Source of the DNA: Catenulispora sp. EB89
Lineage (GTDB): Bacteria; Actinomycetota; Actinomycetes; Streptomycetales; Catenulisporaceae
NCBI RefSeq assembly: GCF_041261445.1
Contig: NZ_JBGCCU010000016.1
Location: forward strand, 206,786-270,785
DNA: 64,000 nt
Direction: 5' to 3'
This document shows positions 25,698 through 35,013 of this stretch, piece by piece. The translations under genes were made by a program, and so were the position numbers. The stretch's first letter is position 1. Each line of letters begins with the position of its first letter. The notes below the pieces were generated by a model. That model saw only the letters and a list, made by a program, of their open reading frames with translations. It made no database searches and was not told where the DNA came from.

Positions 25698-26782
25698 GCG
25701 AGGTGTTCGCCCGGCTGTTCCCGGCCCGGTCCTCGGAGACCACGGCGGGCGCCGCCGGGCGTGGTTCCGGTGCGGGTGCGGGTGCGGGTGCACGGCAGCA
25801 GAACGTCGCCGGGTCCCGGGGGGTGGGAGCCGGGCATCGAATAACCGCGACTCTCCATGAGCCGGCCGCCTTCGCGGACCCGATGGCCGACACGACGCTG
25901 CTGGGGCGGATCACCCTGCCGGAGCCGACCGCCGAGCCGACCGCCGAGCCGACCGCCGAGTCGACCGCCGCGTCGACCGCCGCGTCGACCGCCGAGCCGA
26001 TGGCCGACACGACGTTGCTGGGCCGGATCACGCTGCCGGAGCCGACCGCCGAGTCGATGGCCGAGCCGACCGCCGCGTCGACCGCCGAGTCGATGGCCGA
26101 CACGACGTTGCTGGGCCGGATCACGCTGCCGCCGCCGACCGGAGAGCCGATCGCTGAGCCGTTCGCGGCGCCGATCCGCCCGAGCTCCGGTCCTGATTCC
26201 GGCCTGAACGCCGATGACGCCGCGCCCCCCAACGCCGCCGACCGCATCGACATCGCCGAGGCCTACGCCGACATCGCGGATATAGCGGACATCGCAGACC
26301 TCGACGCCGAGGACGCGGGCACCGTCACCGCCGGCACCAGCGGGCCGACACCGCCCTGGTCCGTCCGGTCGTTCGTCGATCGGCACCGCCGACGGCTCAC
26401 GATCCTCGCGGCGGGCATCGCAGCCGTCGGCATCCTGCTCGCCCTGCCGCCGGTCCGCACCCAGCTGCGGGACTCGTTCACCAAGCTGCCACAGCCCTAC
26501 ACGGCGCTGTACTTCACCTCGCCGCCACAGGTCGACGGCGCCGTTCTGACCGTGCCGGTGAGCGTGCACGCCGTCGACACCGGCGCGAAGACCTTCAGCG
26601 TCCGCGTGTGGACCGTCGACTCCAAGGGCGCGGTCGACGGCAGCAAGACCATCGGCCTCACGTGGGACGGCCAGGCGCTGAGCGCCGTCGTCACCATGCC
26701 CGTCAGCCCCCAGTCCGCCTATGTCTGGGTCTCGCTCGACGACAGCGACCAGTCCCTCCACTACAAGATCGCGACGGCATGA
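25664..26782 (+). CDS. Single-pass membrane protein with triple MADTTLLGRITLP repeat
   Basis: 372 aa. No known domain recognised. The N-terminal cytoplasmic half is low-complexity and carries three near-identical copies of MADTTLLGRITLP (residues 74-86, 113-125, 144-156) linked by Pro-Thr-Ala-Glu spacers, then a short IADIADIAD run (about 204-213). One membrane helix (about 245-263, TILAAGIAAVGILLALP) follows basic residues, and a roughly 105-residue outer beta-rich domain ends the protein. Flanked by glycosyltransferase genes with overlaps on both sides, it may be an assembly scaffold: the repeated peptide looks like a docking or phosphorylation motif (inference). Confidence 0.8.
   Translation: MPDDGQRHSRLSEVFARLFPARSSETTAGAAGRGSGAGAGAGARQQNVAGSRGVGAGHRITATLHEPAAFADPMADTTLLGRITLPEPTAEPTAEPTAESTAASTAASTAEPMADTTLLGRITLPEPTAESMAEPTAASTAESMADTTLLGRITLPPPTGEPIAEPFAAPIRPSSGPDSGLNADDAAPPNAADRIDIAEAYADIADIADIADLDAEDAGTVTAGTSGPTPPWSVRSFVDRHRRRLTILAAGIAAVGILLALPPVRTQLRDSFTKLPQPYTALYFTSPPQVDGAVLTVPVSVHAVDTGAKTFSVRVWTVDSKGAVDGSKTIGLTWDGQALSAVVTMPVSPQSAYVWVSLDDSDQSLHYKIATA
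25883..26131 (+). repeat. Three-copy 39-bp repeat inside membrane protein gene
   Basis: Copies begin at 25883, 26000 and 26093. The second and third are identical over at least 36 bases and the first differs at a few third positions. Between them lie GCCGAGCCGACC-type 6-bp units of variable number. Conservation of the core peptide despite third-base changes in copy one suggests selection on the protein. Confidence 0.85.
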
Positions 26783-27957
26783 CCGAGCAGAGCTCCCCCG
26801 AGCAGACAGCCCCCGCCCGCTCCACGCCGGGCAGGCGCCGACGCGTCGTTCAGGTCACCCCGAACTACCCGCCGCTGCTCGGCGGGGTGGAGCGGGTGGT
26901 GCAGATCCTGGCCACGCGACTCGCGGACCGGAACGACGTCAGCGTGGTCACCACCGACCACCAGGCGGGCGGCGTGCCGCGGCGCACGGTCGAGAAGGGT
27001 GGCGTCAGGGTCCGGCGGCACCGGTCGCTGACCGTCGCGCACACTTCGCTGGCCCCCGGCATGTTCGGCTCGCTCCTGCGCGTCCCGCGCGGCACGGTGA
27101 TCCATCTGCACTGCTCGACCGCGGTCGTGCCCGAGCAGGTCTGGCTCAGCGCCCGAATACGGGGCCAGAAGTACCTCCTGCACTTCCACATGGAGGTCGA
27201 CGCCTCCGGACCGCTGGGCCGGCTGCTGCCGTTCTACAAGACGCACCTTTTCGGGCGGGTCGTCCGGGGCGCGGCCGGCGTCATCGTGCTCACCGAATCA
27301 CAGCGCGACTTCCTGGCCGAGCGCTACGGCGCGGATCCGGCGAAGGTCCACGTGGTCCCCAACGGTGTCGCCGAGGAGTTCTTCCTCCCGCCCCGCGCTG
27401 CCGCCACGGAGCCGATGACCGGCTCTGAACCCGACCCGCTGCGTCTGCTGTTCGTCGGCCGCCTGGACGTCCAGAAGAACGTCGCCCGGCTGCTCGACGC
27501 GATGGCGCAGGTCGGCGAACCCGTGCGGCTGCGCCTCGTCGGCGACGGCGACCTGCGTCAGGACCTGCTGGCGCAGACGGCTCGGCTCGGCTTGGCGGAC
27601 CGGGTGGAGTTCGTCGGCCGCAAGCACGGCGAGGACCTGATCAAGGAGTACGCCGACGCCGACCTGTTCGTCCTCCCGTCGGACCGGGAGGGCATGGCGC
27701 TGGTGGTGCTGGAGGCGATGGCCGCCGGGCTGCCGGTGCTGGCCACCGCGGTGCCCGGCAACGTGGAGACGGTCGAGGGCGCGGGCATCCTGGCCGAACC
27801 GACCCCGCGGGCGCTGGCCGCCGCGATCGACGCGCTCGCCCGGGACCGCTCGGCGCTGGCCGCCCCGGCGGCGGCGGGCGCGGCACGTGTCGCCGACCGG
27901 CACTGGGACCAGGTCGTGGCAGCGGTCGAGGACGTCTACGAGCAGGTGGGATTCTGA
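26779..27957 (+). CDS. Family 4 glycosyltransferase
   Basis: 392 aa. GT-B fold of GT4: N-terminal PNYPPLLGGVERVVQILATRLA acceptor half; linker; C-terminal half with LLFVGRLDVQKNVARLLDAM and the nucleotide-sugar motif DLFVLPSDREGMALVVLEAMAAGLP in outline (Glu-x7-Glu). It transfers a sugar from a nucleotide sugar onto the growing lipid-linked unit on the inner face of the membrane. Its ATG overlaps the previous stop (ATGA). Confidence 0.93.
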   Translation: MTEQSSPEQTAPARSTPGRRRRVVQVTPNYPPLLGGVERVVQILATRLADRNDVSVVTTDHQAGGVPRRTVEKGGVRVRRHRSLTVAHTSLAPGMFGSLLRVPRGTVIHLHCSTAVVPEQVWLSARIRGQKYLLHFHMEVDASGPLGRLLPFYKTHLFGRVVRGAAGVIVLTESQRDFLAERYGADPAKVHVVPNGVAEEFFLPPRAAATEPMTGSEPDPLRLLFVGRLDVQKNVARLLDAMAQVGEPVRLRLVGDGDLRQDLLAQTARLGLADRVEFVGRKHGEDLIKEYADADLFVLPSDREGMALVVLEAMAAGLPVLATAVPGNVETVEGAGILAEPTPRALAAAIDALARDRSALAAPAAAGAARVADRHWDQVVAAVEDVYEQVGF

Positions 27958-30521
27958 ACACCGAGACTTCGAACGGCAGGACGGCGCTGCTGGCGAGCGT
28001 CGTCCTGGCCGGCGCGACCGCCTCGTTCGGCGCCTTCTACCTCCCCGGCCCGCTGGCCACCCTGGCCGGGCTGTGGCTGATCCTCGGCGCGCCGACCGCG
28101 CTGTGGCTGGGCCTGGCGCAGCGGGTGGTGTCCCGGCTCGACTCCGCGCTGCTGGTCGCCTTCGGCTTCGCCCTGGTCACCGACTTCGCGGTGCTGCTGC
28201 TGGTGAACTTCGGGGCACCGCTGGTCGGCTACTACCGGCCGCTCGCGACGGTGCCGCTGGCGGCCGGGTTCGCGCTGGTCAACCTGCTGATCGGCGCCTT
28301 GTCCCCGCAGTGCGCGGTGGACTGGCACCGGATCCGGCGCCTGCGCCCGGAGGGCCTGCGGGTCATCGGCGGCTACGGCGTGCTGTGCGTGGTGCTGGCC
28401 GTCGCGGGCGCCACCCGGCTGAACAACGGGCTCGGCCCGCAGGTCAGCATGCTGGCGTACACGGCGATCGCCGGGCTGCTGGCCCTGATGCTGATCCGGC
28501 ACAACCGGTACGCCGTCGAGGTCCTGGAACTCGGGGTCTTCCTCGGCGCGGCCGCCCTGCTGCTGCTGACGTCGCTGCGCGGCTGGCTGATCACCGGCCA
28601 CGACATCCAGGTGGAGTACGAGGTCTACCGGCTCAACCTCGGCGGCGGACACTGGGTGATCTCGCAGTACGCGACGGCCTACAACGCCTGCCTGAGCATC
28701 ACCCTGCTGCCGGTCGCGCTGACCAAACTCACCGCGTTCTCCGCGGCCGGGGTCTGGAAGATCGTCTTCCCGCTGATGTTCGCCGTGGCCCCGGTGGCGC
28801 TGTTCCGGTCGGTCAACAACCTGGCGTCACGCCAGGTGGCTCTGCTGTCCTCGGCGCTGTTCCTGACGTTCCCGACGTTCTTCACCGACATGGCGTACAT
28901 GGCGCGCCAGGAGATCGCGTTCGTCATCCTCGGCGCGGCGGTCGTGGTGATGACCGACCAGGTCGCGGAGGCCCGGCTGCGGCGCTACGCGCTGGTCCCC
29001 TTGCTGACCGGGATCGTGCTCGCGCACTACTCGACGGCGTATGTGCTGGTGATGGTCCTGGGATCCGGCGTGGTGGTCACGACGGCCTGGCGGCTGCTGG
29101 ACCGGATCGGCGAGCGGCGGCGCGGTCGCGGCGTCTCCGGGACCGCCGCCGCGAGCCAGGCCGCTGACACCTGGGACTACGGCGACTGGGACTACGGCGA
29201 CAGTCTGGACAAAACCGACGGAGTCGGTGAAACCAGCGGAGTCGGCGCGGCTGGCGGGGTCGGCACGGTCGGCACCCTCGCCGCAGAAAGGCAAGGCAGC
29301 GCAGGCGGCACCGGCGGCAAGGGCTGGCTCAGCCGGTTCTCCAAGGCCGTCCGCAACCCGGACGGCCCGCCGCCGAAGCCCGCGGCCCCGGCGTTCCTCA
29401 CCGTCTGGCTGGTGGCCCTCACCGCCGTCCTGGCGGTCGGCTGGGCCGGCCCCGTGACCCACACCAGCGGCCAGCTGACCAGCACCCTGATCGCCTCATG
29501 GAAGGAGGTCATCGGCCAGACCTCGGACGTCGGCTCCGCCGACACCTCCCAGAGCCTGGTCGGCGGCTCCACGGTCACCGACGCCCAGCGCATGGCCGCC
29601 TATCTGGCCGAGACCCGCGCCTCGACCACCCAGGACCGCGACGAGGGCCTGCTGTACCCGCAGTCGGTGATCGACAAGTACCCGACCCCGATCACCTCCA
29701 TCCCCGACCTGCCGCTGACCTCGGTCGGCACCGGACTGCAGAGCCTCGGGCTGCCGGTGGCGAGCCTGAACGGCCTGGTCCGCTTCGGCATCGCGGCCGG
29801 CATCCAGCTCCTGCTGCTGCTCGGCACCGCCGTGGCCCTGCTGGGCCTGCGCTACCGGCGGGTCCGGGCCGAGCTGACCCCGACCCGGGACCAGGCCGCG
29901 CTGGCCGTGGCCTCGATCGCGGTCCTGGTGCTGCTGACGCTGGTACCGCAGCTCACGGTCGACTACAGCGTCCTGCGCGCACTCCAGCAGGGCATCTTCT
30001 TCTTCGGCCCGTTCATGGCCGCCGGCCTGCTCTGGGCCCTGCGTTGGTGCGGCCGGTACCGGACTCCCGTGGTCGCGGCGGTGATCGCCGTGATGGCGAT
30101 CGACATCACCGGCGTGGTGCCCCGCATCACCGGTGGCTACCAACCGCAGCTCGCACTGTCCAACTCGGGCAACTACTACGACGCGTACTACCCGACCGAC
30201 GCGGAGATGGACGCGGCCGCGTGGCTGCAGAGCGTGTACGACCGCAGCTCCCCCGACGTGCAGCAGGGCATGCTTCTCCAGACCAGCCAGGACGTCTACG
30301 AACGGATCCAGACGGTCTATCTCGGCCCGGTCGACGGCACGGTCGATCCACTCATGCTGCAACCGGGGAGCTACGTCATGCTCGGGCACGCCGAGGTGGA
30401 CCAGGATCGGGCGTCCGTCGACTACCGGGGGACCGCGGTGAACTACACGTACCCGACGAAGCTGCTCGAAGACCTGCTGGACAAGATTTATGTCGGTCCC
30501 GGAGTGGAGATCTACCGATGA
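27954..30521 (+). CDS. Large polytopic membrane protein (DUF2206/GT-C-like)
   Basis: 855 aa if it starts at CTG 27954. That codon overlaps the GT4 stop as CTGA, with ribosome site aggtggg just upstream, and the reading from it gives a natural first membrane helix. The first GTG, at 28125, would remove about 57 residues including that helix. There are about 13-15 membrane helices, with a GHDIQVEYEVYRLN segment after helix 6 like the acidic loop of GT-C enzymes, an Asp/Gly-Val-Gly-rich cytoplasmic linker (about 400-460), and a roughly 110-residue soluble C-terminus. It resembles DUF2206-type proteins (tentative). A role as lipid-linked sugar transferase or polymerase of this locus is likely. 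Confidence 0.75.
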   Translation: MNTETSNGRTALLASVVLAGATASFGAFYLPGPLATLAGLWLILGAPTALWLGLAQRVVSRLDSALLVAFGFALVTDFAVLLLVNFGAPLVGYYRPLATVPLAAGFALVNLLIGALSPQCAVDWHRIRRLRPEGLRVIGGYGVLCVVLAVAGATRLNNGLGPQVSMLAYTAIAGLLALMLIRHNRYAVEVLELGVFLGAAALLLLTSLRGWLITGHDIQVEYEVYRLNLGGGHWVISQYATAYNACLSITLLPVALTKLTAFSAAGVWKIVFPLMFAVAPVALFRSVNNLASRQVALLSSALFLTFPTFFTDMAYMARQEIAFVILGAAVVVMTDQVAEARLRRYALVPLLTGIVLAHYSTAYVLVMVLGSGVVVTTAWRLLDRIGERRRGRGVSGTAAASQAADTWDYGDWDYGDSLDKTDGVGETSGVGAAGGVGTVGTLAAERQGSAGGTGGKGWLSRFSKAVRNPDGPPPKPAAPAFLTVWLVALTAVLAVGWAGPVTHTSGQLTSTLIASWKEVIGQTSDVGSADTSQSLVGGSTVTDAQRMAAYLAETRASTTQDRDEGLLYPQSVIDKYPTPITSIPDLPLTSVGTGLQSLGLPVASLNGLVRFGIAAGIQLLLLLGTAVALLGLRYRRVRAELTPTRDQAALAVASIAVLVLLTLVPQLTVDYSVLRALQQGIFFFGPFMAAGLLWALRWCGRYRTPVVAAVIAVMAIDITGVVPRITGGYQPQLALSNSGNYYDAYYPTDAEMDAAAWLQSVYDRSSPDVQQGMLLQTSQDVYERIQTVYLGPVDGTVDPLMLQPGSYVMLGHAEVDQDRASVDYRGTAVNYTYPTKLLEDLLDKIYVGPGVEIYR

Positions 30522-31690
30522 GTGACGACGTCGCCGGACCGCTCAAGGTCCTCCTCGTCTGCCACTACTACCCGCCGCACCTGGGTGGCATAGAGAACGT
30601 GGCGCACTCCCAGGCCCGGCACCTGACCGCCGCCGGAGTGCAGGTGACGGTGCTGACCAGCGGGGACCGCAGCGGCGTCACGGACGAGGACGGGGTCCGC
30701 GTGGTGCGGGTCCGGGCCTGGAACGGACTGGAGCGCAAGGCCGACGTGCCGTTCCCGGTGCTGGGACCGCAGCTGCTGCGCCGGGCCGTGCGCTGGGCCC
30801 GGTGGGCCGACGTCGTGCACATCCACGACGCCTTCTATATGACGTCGTGGGCCGCTCTCCTCGCGGCGAAGGCGACCCGCACTCCTGTGGTCGCCACGCA
30901 GCATGTGACGCTGGTGCACCACAAGTCCGCCGCCGTGAGCCTGGTGCAGAAAGCCGTCTACGCGACGGCCGGAAAGCTGCTCGTGCGGAACGCACGCTCG
31001 GTCTTCACCCTGAACTCCGACGTCGCGGCGTTCGTCCGCGACCTCGGCGCACCGGCGGAGCGGGTACGGCATCTGCCGAACGGCGTGGACACCGCGCTGT
31101 TCCGTCCGGTCCGCGACGACGCCGAGCAGGCCGCCGAGCGGGAGCGGCTGGGTCTGCCGCGCGAAGGCGTGCTGGTGCTGTTCGCCGGGCGGTTCATGCC
31201 CAACAAGGGTTTCGACACGCTGCTCGCGGCCGCCGATCCGGCCTATCAGCTGGTGTTCGCGGGCGGGCCGGCCGAAGCCCTGGCGGGGACCGGGGATTCG
31301 GCGATCTACGTGGGCTCCCTGTCCTCCTCGGACATGGCCGCGGCCTACCGGGCCTGCGACGTCTTCGCGCTTCCGTCGATGGCCGAGGGGTTCCCGCTCA
31401 CCGTCCAGGAGGCGATGAGTTCCGGCATCGCCGTCGTGACCACCGACCTCAGCGGGTACGCGGCCTACGGCCTGGATCGTGATCGCGTATCGTTGGTGGA
31501 CCGGGACACGGAAACGCTCCGCGTCCGGCTGCGGGAGATCGCCGCGGACTCGGAGCTGCGCGGGCAGATGGGCAAGTACGCCCGGGAGTACGCGGTCGAG
31601 CACTTCGCATGGCCGGACCACGCTCGCATGCTGATCGAGGCCTACCGTTCGGCGATCCACCCGGGGACGAGTACTGCCGACCGGGGATGA
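30518..31690 (+). CDS. Family 4 glycosyltransferase
   Basis: 390 aa. GT4 features: CHYYPPHLGGIENVAHSQARHL at the start in outline, VLFAGRFMPNKGFDTLLAAA opening the nucleotide-binding half, and DVFALPSMAEGFPLTVQEAMSSG with the Glu-x7-Glu pair. The start ATG 30518 overlaps the membrane-protein stop. With the first GT4 of this operon it would add a second sugar type to the repeat unit. Confidence 0.93.
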   Translation: MSDDVAGPLKVLLVCHYYPPHLGGIENVAHSQARHLTAAGVQVTVLTSGDRSGVTDEDGVRVVRVRAWNGLERKADVPFPVLGPQLLRRAVRWARWADVVHIHDAFYMTSWAALLAAKATRTPVVATQHVTLVHHKSAAVSLVQKAVYATAGKLLVRNARSVFTLNSDVAAFVRDLGAPAERVRHLPNGVDTALFRPVRDDAEQAAERERLGLPREGVLVLFAGRFMPNKGFDTLLAAADPAYQLVFAGGPAEALAGTGDSAIYVGSLSSSDMAAAYRACDVFALPSMAEGFPLTVQEAMSSGIAVVTTDLSGYAAYGLDRDRVSLVDRDTETLRVRLREIAADSELRGQMGKYAREYAVEHFAWPDHARMLIEAYRSAIHPGTSTADRG

Positions 31691-31693
31691 CGT

Positions 31694-32146
31694 ATGAGGA
31701 CGATGTACCGGCCCGCGGCCGAGACGCTGATGGTCGCCGGGCTGCTGGGCTGGGCCTACGTGGCGCTGGTCGCGGTGCTGCGGCCCGGCGCGCTCAGCAT
31801 GCACATCGCCACCGTGCTGCCGATGCGGCGCGACACGTTCGGGGCGGTGAGCCTGGTGCTGTCGTTCGCCTGCGCGTACGCGCTGCGTGCCCGGACCGGC
31901 ACGTTCTGGGCCCGGCGCGCCGGCCGGCCCGACCCGGCCGAGGCCGGGCTGGCCGCGGTCGGCGGGTACGCGTTCCTGGTGTGGGTCTACCTGTGCCTCA
32001 ACAATCTGTCCCACCCTCGGACCACCGGGTACCGGTTGACCCACTTCTGGGAGCACCCGTCGGAGGGCACGACGGCCGTGCTGTGCTTCCTGCTGCTGAC
32101 CGCCTGCCTGTTCGGCCTCCGGGTCCGGAAGGGGCGGCATGGCTAA
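31694..32146 (+). CDS. Small four-helix membrane protein, unknown
   Basis: 150 aa with four hydrophobic helices (about 12-30, 48-64, 86-105, 125-142), a cytoplasmic Arg-rich loop after helix 2, and a basic C-terminus. No family recognised. It follows the GT4 stop by three bases, with gggg immediately before, and its end overlaps the flippase start by 8 bases. The position suggests a helper of the flippase or polymerase (inference). Confidence 0.75.
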   Translation: MRTMYRPAAETLMVAGLLGWAYVALVAVLRPGALSMHIATVLPMRRDTFGAVSLVLSFACAYALRARTGTFWARRAGRPDPAEAGLAAVGGYAFLVWVYLCLNNLSHPRTTGYRLTHFWEHPSEGTTAVLCFLLLTACLFGLRVRKGRHG

Positions 32147-34016
32147 GGGCCGCCGCCGACGGGGGACCGCCGAACCGGGCAGCGGTGCCGAGGAGCCCGG
32201 TGGCGACGCGAGCGGCGGCATAGCCGACGCAAGCGATACACACGGTGATAAGAACGGCGAAGGCGACGCGAACAGCGTCGCGGGCGCGAAGATGCTCCGG
32301 AACTCGCTGTTCCTCATGGCCTCCGCCGGCCTCACCGCCGGCATCGGCTTCGTGTTCTGGGCCCTCGTCGCCCACCTCTACACCTCGACCGAGATCGGCG
32401 TGGCCACCACGCTGCTGTCGGCGATCTCGCTCATCTCGTTCCTGAGCACGCTCGGGTTCGGGCAGACGATGATCCGGTTCCAGGCGGCCGGCGCGGCACG
32501 ACACCGGCAGGTGTCGGTGATGCTGGCGATGGTGGCGGGCACCAGCTTCGTCCTCGGCACGGGCTACGTGCTGGCCCTGAAGACGATCTCGCCGGACCTC
32601 GCCTTCGTCCGCGACAAACCCGGCTACGCGCTGGTCCTGATCGTCATCTGCGTCTTCGCCACGGTCAACCTGCTGACCGACGCGGTCTTCATGGCCGCGC
32701 GCCGGGCCGAGTACAACACGCTGGTCGACGGCTTCATCCAGAGCCTGTCCAAGCTCGCCATCCCGATGTTCGTGGTCGCCTTGGGCGCCATGGGCATCGT
32801 CGCCGCCTCCGGGATCGGGTACGTCGTGGCCACGCTGGCCTCGCTGTACCTGATGAACCGCAAGCTGGGCTTCCGGTTCTCCTTCCGGCTCGGCGGCACC
32901 CGGATCCGCGAGACCGCGAGCTACTCGGCGACCACGCAGTTCTCCTCGCTGCTGAACCTGATACCGCAGCTGGCACTGCCGGTCATCACGCTTCGCGCGC
33001 TGGGCCCGGACAACGTCACCTACTACTACCTGGGATCCCAGATCGCGGCGCTGTTGTCGACCGGCTCCTACGCGATCGGCAACGCGCTGTTCTCCGAGGG
33101 CGCGCACGATCCCGCGCAGCTTCGCAGCCTGATGATGCGGTCCGCGAAGATCATGACCGCGGTGATGGTCCCGGGCGTCGCGGCCGTGATCCTGGTCCGC
33201 GAGCCGCTGCTGGGCCTGTTCGGCGGCAAGTATCCGGGGCACGCGCAGGGGCTGCTGACGATCCTCGCGCTCGGCGCGCTCGCCGTCGCGTTCCACACCT
33301 GGGCCAGCAGCGCGCTGCGGATCACCGGGCGGATGAAGCCGCTGCTCGGCAGCAACATGGTGTACCTGGTCGCGACGCTGGCGCTGGCGCTCGGCTTCGC
33401 GCACCGGGGCCTTAACTGGATCGGCTGGTCCTGGGCGCTGGGGAACCTGGCCTCGGGGCTGTTCGCGGTGGCGTTCGTGCCGGGCGCGAAGAAGCTGGCG
33501 GCGATGGCCGCGGACGCCGAGGAGTACGACTACGACGAGCTGGAGCCCGAGGACCTCGCACTCGCCGGCGTCGGTGCCGGGGCCGGGGCGCCGCCGAGCC
33601 AGGTGCGGGAACGCCCGCGGCCCCGGCAGAGCCCGTGGCTCGGCGTCGGGGACTCGACGGCGATCACCGAACCGATGTTCTTCCCGTGGAACCGCCCCGA
33701 GGCACGGGGGCGCGGCGACCGGTTCGAGAGCTACGAACGCCAGAGCTCGCGCCTGAAGCCAGCCGGCGACCTGCGCGTGCGGCCCCGGTCAATGCCCCGC
33801 AAGGCCGGACCGGTGGTGGTGCCGCCGCCGTCGCCGGAGGAGGAGACGCAGATCCTGCGGCCCATCGTCGTGCCCGACTCGTTCTTCCGGCCGGAGCCGG
33901 GGGAACGCGACCGGCTGCCGAAGCCGGGCCCGCACGGTGCCGTGCCGGAGCCGCGGGGAGACGCCCGCCCCGAGGCGAGCGAGCCGAGCGATCCCCGGCT
34001 GCCGCCCGAGCGGTGA
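32139..34016 (+). CDS. Polysaccharide flippase (Wzx/MOP superfamily) with long tail
   Basis: 625 aa. Core of 12-14 membrane helices (about residues 50-445), with the MOP-type start MLRNSLFLMASAGLTAGIGF and GVATTLLSAISLISFLSTLGFG. It would move the lipid-linked repeat across the membrane. It has extras at both ends: a 50-residue acidic/Gly N-terminus, and a roughly 170-residue C-terminal tail rich in Pro, Arg and Glu starting with AEEYDYDELEPEDLAL. The tail may bind cytoplasmic partners (inference). Last gene of the forward operon. Confidence 0.9.
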   Translation: MAKGRRRRGTAEPGSGAEEPGGDASGGIADASDTHGDKNGEGDANSVAGAKMLRNSLFLMASAGLTAGIGFVFWALVAHLYTSTEIGVATTLLSAISLISFLSTLGFGQTMIRFQAAGAARHRQVSVMLAMVAGTSFVLGTGYVLALKTISPDLAFVRDKPGYALVLIVICVFATVNLLTDAVFMAARRAEYNTLVDGFIQSLSKLAIPMFVVALGAMGIVAASGIGYVVATLASLYLMNRKLGFRFSFRLGGTRIRETASYSATTQFSSLLNLIPQLALPVITLRALGPDNVTYYYLGSQIAALLSTGSYAIGNALFSEGAHDPAQLRSLMMRSAKIMTAVMVPGVAAVILVREPLLGLFGGKYPGHAQGLLTILALGALAVAFHTWASSALRITGRMKPLLGSNMVYLVATLALALGFAHRGLNWIGWSWALGNLASGLFAVAFVPGAKKLAAMAADAEEYDYDELEPEDLALAGVGAGAGAPPSQVRERPRPRQSPWLGVGDSTAITEPMFFPWNRPEARGRGDRFESYERQSSRLKPAGDLRVRPRSMPRKAGPVVVPPPSPEEETQILRPIVVPDSFFRPEPGERDRLPKPGPHGAVPEPRGDARPEASEPSDPRLPPER

Positions 34017-34051
34017 GGGGGCGGGGTCGGCGGGCGTCGTGGCCAGGCGCA

Positions 34052-34195
34052 GTGGTCGGGCGCGGTCGCCGGACGTACGTATCGCGCGCGATGGTCAGGC
34101 GCGGTCGCTGGGTGCAGTCAGCGGGCGCCGTAGTCGGACCTGGTCGCCGGGCAATAGTTGTCGTGTCGGGCGTGGTTGTCGGGCGCGGTCGCCGA
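34052..34195. repeat. Spaced 21-bp repeat between convergent genes
   Basis: Four 21-bp copies: GTGGTCGGGCGCGGTCGCCG+G (34052-34072), 34091-34111, 34130-34150 and 34175-34195, at starts 39, 39 and 45 bases apart. They fill the 208-base gap between the flippase and the opposing glycosyltransferase stops. No open frame spans the gap convincingly. Confidence 0.8.
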
Positions 34196-34224
34196 ACCCT
34201 GCGATCCGCCCCACCACCGCCGCC

Positions 34225-35013
34225 CTAGAACCGCCGGTTCGCCACCTGCACCCCGACCCACGCCAGATGCTTGACCCGCACCACCGGCAGGCTCCACCCC
34301 AGCCGGCGGGCCGCCGCCAGCTTCTCGCGCCGCAGCAGGCCGGAGCGCGGCAGGATCTTCGCCCGATGGCTGTGCTGCCCCTCGTGCACCCGGTAGCGCA
34401 CCAGTTCCTCGGGCAGCGCGGCGACTTCGGCGCGGCCGAGGATGCGGAGCCAGAGGTCGTAGTCCTCGCAGTGGAGGGCGGCCTCGCGGAAGCCTCCCGC
34501 CTCGCGCACCACCTCCGCACGCGCCGTCACCGTGGACATCGTCACCGCGTTGAACAGCATCAGGCGGCGGCCCAGCGCTTCGGACCCGGTGGGGCAGTGG
34601 AACGGGGCCAGGTCCGCGCCGGTGGCGCTGTCGAAGGTGCGGGCCCAGGTGGCGAGCATGCCCAGGGCCGGGCGGCGGTCGAACTCGGCGACCTGGCGGG
34701 CCAGCCGTTCGGGGTCGCACAGGTCGTCCGAGTCGCAGAACGCGACCAGGTCGCCGCGGCACTCCGGGAGGCCGGCGTTGCGGGCCGCCGCGGGGCCGGA
34801 GCGGGGGCGCGCGGTGACGATGATCCGGATCTGGTCGGCCGGAAGGACGGCGGCCGTGCGCCGGTTCTCCTCGCAGTCGCCGTCCAGGACCAGGACCACC
34901 TCCCAGTCCTGGAAGGTCTGCTTCTGGATGGCGAGCAGCGTCTCCTCGAGATAGCGCTGGCGCGGGGCGCACGGGATGAGCACAGAGACCCGCGGCGCCT
35001 TGCCCGCGTTCAT
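34225..35013 (-). CDS. Family 2 glycosyltransferase
   Basis: 262 aa from ATG 35013, in an ATGA overlap with the upstream glycosidase gene. GT-A features: VSVLIPCAPRQRYLEETLLAI, the nucleotide-binding VLDGDCE and the metal-binding FCDSDDLCDP. A His-Cys-Glu-Asp-Tyr-Asp-Leu-Trp (HCEDYDLW) acceptor-side motif is typical of GT2 enzymes that decorate polysaccharides. It is made together with the exported glycosidase, opposite to the main operon. Confidence 0.92.
   Translation of the reverse strand: MNAGKAPRVSVLIPCAPRQRYLEETLLAIQKQTFQDWEVVLVLDGDCEENRRTAAVLPADQIRIIVTARPRSGPAAARNAGLPECRGDLVAFCDSDDLCDPERLARQVAEFDRRPALGMLATWARTFDSATGADLAPFHCPTGSEALGRRLMLFNAVTMSTVTARAEVVREAGGFREAALHCEDYDLWLRILGRAEVAALPEELVRYRVHEGQHSHRAKILPRSGLLRREKLAAARRLGWSLPVVRVKHLAWVGVQVANRRF

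Noticed and set aside
28125..28127. GTG as the start of the large membrane protein
   Set aside because: It would remove the first membrane helix and leave a 167-base gap in an otherwise overlapping operon; CTG 27954 fits better.
34052..34195. Possible CRISPR-like array of 21-bp repeats
   Set aside because: Repeats are imperfect, the 18-24 base spacers resemble the repeats in composition, only four units exist and no cas genes are present.
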